Positions 14,686 to 17,060 of a DNA stretch of 17,060 bases are shown piece by piece; the first letter of the stretch is position 1; each line of letters starts with the position of its first letter. This stretch comes from JASHVB01 sp036489395. Lineage in GTDB: Bacteria; Pseudomonadota; Alphaproteobacteria; Acetobacterales; Acetobacteraceae. The stretch covers positions 1-17,060 of the forward strand of contig DASXFW010000217.1 of assembly GCA_036489395.1 (NCBI GenBank), given 5' to 3'. The notes below the pieces were generated by a model. The model was not told where the DNA came from. It was given only the letters and a program-made list of their open reading frames with translations, and searched no databases. The translations under genes and the position numbers were made by a program.

Positions 14686-14818
14686 GGTGGCTCCTTCTTG
14701 GCATGTTCACCGCTTCCGGTGCTTGTCACATGCTGATGTGCCCTACTGTAATTTGGATGTATGAAGGACTGGTTTATTCTGGCGGTTTGGCGAGCGACGC
14801 CGCCGCACGTCGCCGCCT

Positions 14819-15292
14819 TCAGGTCGACGACATGGGATCGATGGACAGCGTTGCGCGAAGCAAGGCCACGAGTGCGCCTCGACGGAACGGCTTGCTCAAC
14901 ATCGCAGGCGGTTCGACACCGTGAAATGCGGTGACCCCCTTGGCCAGGCGCATATAGGTGTCACCATAGCCGGACATGAGAACAAACTTCGCCGGAACGC
15001 CGGTGAGAAGCATCTCATGCAGCAAATCTATGCCGTCCTTCCCGGGCATAATCATATCGAGGAGGACCGCGTCCGGAGCAAAATCCAGGAAATCCGCCAC
15101 TGCCTCCAACGGTTCAGGGGCAACCCTCGTGCACAGCCCCAGAGCAGTGGCCATACGCGCGATGACAGTGCAGATGCCGGCCTCATCGTCAATCACAAGC
15201 AGCTTTTTCGGCGCTGCCAGCGTATTGGGTCCTTGGTAGCCAACATAACCGTCGGCTTGCCCACTTCGCTCTGAATATTTCATGCCAGGCAT
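14819..15292 (-). CDS. Single-domain response regulator (receiver only)
   Basis: A 157-residue protein that is almost entirely one receiver domain, starting after a 28-residue N-terminal extension. Acidic residues Asp35 and Asp36 (LLVIDDEAG), phospho-acceptor Asp79 (VLLDMIMPGKDG), Ser107 (VLMSGYGD) and Lys134 (LSKPF) are all present, so it should be phosphorylatable. No output domain follows, so it would act by protein contact (CheY-like, or as a phosphorelay intermediate). No histidine kinase is adjacent. The next gene in the same direction is the chemoreceptor, 133 bases away. Met1 and Met4 are both possible starts and neither has a strong ribosome binding site. It is divergent from the AraC-type gene. 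Its kinase and target cannot be read from the sequence. Confidence 0.9.
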   Translation of the reverse strand: MPGMKYSERSGQADGYVGYQGPNTLAAPKKLLVIDDEAGICTVIARMATALGLCTRVAPEPLEAVADFLDFAPDAVLLDMIMPGKDGIDLLHEMLLTGVPAKFVLMSGYGDTYMRLAKGVTAFHGVEPPAMLSKPFRRGALVALLRATLSIDPMSST

Positions 15293-15568
15293 CCCGGGTT
15301 ACTCTCACTCGGCTTTTGGCGTTGCTGGGCGAGGCAGGTTGGCAACCCGGCGCGGCTGGAGCAGATTGGTTACTTAGATACTAACACCTCGACCGATGAT
15401 CAGGATCTCGGCACGCAGGATAATCGCCCGTGGAAGAAAGGAAGTGGCATTGGAGGCCACGTTTGTTGATCGAGACGGCCAAATCGGACCTTGGCATGAC
15501 CGGGGTGGTTCCTGGCTTCCGCCGGGCGACCGCTGAACAGCTTCTCACGATCAAAGGGAGGGCGTCCC

Positions 15569-16621
15569 GTGCCGACCAGTCGAACGGAACACGACGGGCT
15601 CTGGCTCCGGGCCTGCTGGGTAAAGGGAACGGTCGAGGCTTTCAAGCAGGAGGGCATCGATGTCGCTGCGTTGTTCCGAGAGGCCGGTTTGGATTTGACC
15701 ATCCTGGACAATCCTGACTCGCGCATTCCGGCCGAAAAATACAACCTTCTCTGGCGGCTCGCGGTGGCACAGTCGGGCAATCCGGTGGTTGGACTTGCCG
15801 CTGCGCGCATCCCACGACCGGCGAGCTTCGATATTGTCGGCTATGCCATGATGTCGGCACCCGATTTGCGCGGTGTTCTGGAACGCGTCGTGCGATATGT
15901 CCGGATCATCAGTGGTGTTGCGACCATGACTGTTGCCGACGCCCAGGAAGGCTGTCGATTGTCCCTTGCCCTGAAAAGCGGCGGGGAGGAAGTGGTGTGG
16001 CAGCGCTACGCCTTTTCCCTCATGACGTGGTTGTCGTTCATCCGATGGATCATGATCCGCAATCTGCGGCCGCTGGCAGTTGAATTGACCATGCCTGCCA
16101 ATGACGATCTTCTCCAGTACCAGGAGGCGTTTGATGGTCCCCTGCGCTTCGGCGCCGCGGCGAACGCTCTCTTATTCTCACAGTCCGACGCCGAGCTTCC
16201 CTTGCCCACCGCCCATGCCGAGCTCGCCAATGTGCACGAGCGGATCGCCGGCGAATATCTTGCCCAGCTGGATCGCTCGGAACTCAGCGCGCGCGTTCGG
16301 TCCGTCATGATGAAGGGCCTCAGTGACGGCAGCCCGCGCCGCGCCGCGGTCGCGCGCGCATTGGGGATGAGCGAGCGAACCCTGCAGCGGCGCCTGGAAG
16401 AGGAGGGCTCTTCATTCCGGCAGCTTCTGGACGACACGCACAAGGACCTGGCGCGACAGTACATCGAACGGGTCGACCTGTCCTTCGCCGACGTGGCGTA
16501 TATCCTGGGGTTCAACGATCAGAGCAGCTTCTTCCGAGCGACAAAGCGCTGGTTTGGAACGACACCGAGTAAATACCGTCTTCTGTATGGTAAGCGTCGT
16601 GCGCGAGGTGCGCGGGCCTAG
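15569..16621 (+). CDS. AraC family transcriptional regulator (Arabinose_bd-type N-terminal domain)
   Basis: A 350-residue DNA-binding regulator. The N-terminal part (about 22-205) matches the Arabinose_bd-type domain found in OruR- and ArgR-like AraC proteins: GIDVAALFREAGLD, IPAEKYNLLWRLAV, FDIVGYAMMSAPDLRGVLER. The C-terminal domain (about 240-338) has two helix-turn-helix units, RRAAVARALGMSERTLQRRL (257-276) and FADVAYILGFNDQSSFFRAT (306-325), followed by KRWFGTTPSKYR. It starts at GTG, supported by GGGAGG 7 bases upstream. Regulators of this type usually activate a neighbouring catabolic operon, but none is obvious here; the divergent gene encodes the receiver protein. The 276-base upstream gap shows no convincing gene or clear operator. 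Confidence 0.93.
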   Translation: MPTSRTEHDGLWLRACWVKGTVEAFKQEGIDVAALFREAGLDLTILDNPDSRIPAEKYNLLWRLAVAQSGNPVVGLAAARIPRPASFDIVGYAMMSAPDLRGVLERVVRYVRIISGVATMTVADAQEGCRLSLALKSGGEEVVWQRYAFSLMTWLSFIRWIMIRNLRPLAVELTMPANDDLLQYQEAFDGPLRFGAAANALLFSQSDAELPLPTAHAELANVHERIAGEYLAQLDRSELSARVRSVMMKGLSDGSPRRAAVARALGMSERTLQRRLEEEGSSFRQLLDDTHKDLARQYIERVDLSFADVAYILGFNDQSSFFRATKRWFGTTPSKYRLLYGKRRARGARA

Positions 16622-16628
16622 CCCGCGC
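16610..16628 (+). other. Hairpin spanning the AraC-type stop codon
   Basis: GCGCGGG and CCCGCGC pair perfectly over 7 bp around CCTAG, which contains the TAG stop. No T-run follows. It may stabilise the mRNA end or be a GC-rich coincidence. Confidence 0.35.
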
Positions 16629-16727
16629 GAGGTCGTGTCTCGGTCAGAATGCCTGCACCGGGGCGAATCTGGCTGTTTAGGGCCTGAGGCGAAACAAGTG
16701 CTTCAACCGCCGGTGCGGCAAACAACT

Positions 16728-16819
16728 GTGTCATGGCCGGGCTTGGCCCGGCCACCCACGACTTTGGCTGCACCGGCACCGCAAGACGTGGGTGGCCGGG
16801 CCAAGTCCGGCCATGACAC
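16728..16819. repeat. Nested-hairpin repeat, family 2
   Basis: Arms 16728-16760 and 16787-16819 pair with one mismatch in 33. Each arm folds again (TGGCCGGG with CCCGGCCA; the right arm has one G-U pair). Outer parts GTCATG and CCACGACTT are shared with family 1, but the inner stem differs. It lies between the AraC-type gene and acpS. A short direct repeat, GGGGATGCTGAC at 16822 and 16836, follows. Confidence 0.93.
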
Positions 16820-16865
16820 GGGGGGATGCTGACGCGGGGATGCTGACCGTGGCGCGGGGGAATGG

Positions 16866-17060
16866 ATGATCCTCGGCATCGGTTCCGACATCTGCGACAT
16901 CCGCCGTATCGAAAAAGCCATCGCCCGTCACGGCAGCCGCTTCCTGGAGCGTGTCTTCACCGAAACTGAAAGGTCGAAGGCGCTGCGTAGGACGGAGGCG
17001 ATCCAGGCTGGGACATTCGCGAAACGGTTCGCGGCCAAGGAGGCGGCGGCGAAGGCGCTG
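16866..17060 (+). CDS. acpS: Holo-[acyl-carrier-protein] synthase, partial (cut by window end)
   Basis: The first 65 residues of an AcpS-type phosphopantetheinyl transferase, which moves 4'-phosphopantetheine from CoA to the serine of acyl carrier protein and is needed for fatty acid synthesis. The N-terminal signature MILGIGSDICDIRRIEKAIA is clear, with metal-binding Asp8, and FLERVFTETE is followed by FAKRFAAKEAAAKAL, which holds the second metal/catalytic stretch (Lys58, Glu59). Family members run about 120-140 residues, so half lies beyond the window. A G-rich stretch upstream gives a weak ribosome binding site. Its usual neighbours (pyridoxine, signal peptidase or rnc genes in many proteobacteria) would be downstream and out of view. 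Confidence 0.95.
   Translation, partial: MILGIGSDICDIRRIEKAIARHGSRFLERVFTETERSKALRRTEAIQAGTFAKRFAAKEAAAKAL

Noticed and set aside
13846..14736. 296-residue plus-strand frame opposite the chemoreceptor
   Set aside because: It has shadow composition and the opposite strand encodes a clear receptor with TM, HAMP and signalling domains.
15366..15390. Possible operator GTTACTTAGATACTAAC near the divergent receiver and AraC-type genes
   Set aside because: Only the outer four bases of each side pair (GTTA with TAAC), which is too little to support a binding site.
15430..15717. 95-residue open frame upstream of and overlapping the AraC-type gene
   Set aside because: It runs in another frame across the AraC start, lacks a good ribosome binding site and shows no recognisable sequence.
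1..17060. CRISPR array
   Set aside because: The repeats present are palindromic, few, widely spaced and next to gene ends; there is no regular repeat-spacer series and no cas gene.

Overview
The window is GC-rich chromosomal DNA from what looks like an alphaproteobacterium, plausibly in the Acetobacteraceae/Rhodospirillales. That placement rests on general character only: high GC, GGAGG-type ribosome binding sites, a Cache-type chemoreceptor without a C-terminal tether, and abundant palindromic intergenic repeats. I saw no rRNA, tRNA, CRISPR array, insertion sequence or phage gene. The gene content is mostly ordinary chromosomal.

Layout. Positions 1-225 hold a composite palindromic repeat. 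Positions 226-2784 (minus) carry a class A penicillin-binding protein followed by a small peptidoglycan-binding lipoprotein, a plausible cell-wall pair. Positions 2785-3277 are a dense block of inverted repeats. Positions 3278-4230 (minus) are a DUF892 ferritin-like gene followed by a basic DUF6496 gene, probably one stress-related unit. Positions 4391-9862 hold a two-Rossmann flavoprotein, an enolase-superfamily sugar-acid dehydratase-like enzyme, a minus-strand protein with a HExxE metal-site-like motif, and a fumarate-reductase-type flavoprotein. Positions 10009-11429 hold a GNAT acetyltransferase divergent from a secreted CHRD-domain protein. Positions 11619-12635 (minus) are aspartate-semialdehyde dehydrogenase (asd), preceded by a structured leader with an intrinsic terminator. 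Positions 13000-15292 (minus) are a single-domain response regulator and a chemoreceptor. Positions 15569-16621 are an AraC-type regulator, and the window ends inside acpS.

Two signals are not explained by the genes. First, the segment between the chemoreceptor and asd looks like an attenuator: a possible 24-codon leader ORF whose early codons are almost all for aspartate-family amino acids (Thr, Lys, Met, Asn), a 9-bp inverted repeat over those codons, then a strong terminator ending about 45 bases before the asd start. This is inference, and the terminator could simply belong to the chemoreceptor transcript. Second, four intact elements of about 90-100 bp and one decayed copy share a fold, in which a large hairpin has arms that are themselves hairpins, but they belong to two sequence families. 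The outer parts are shared while the inner stems differ and remain self-complementary. All sit just beyond gene 3' ends, which suggests a mobilised repeat that may act in transcript ends.
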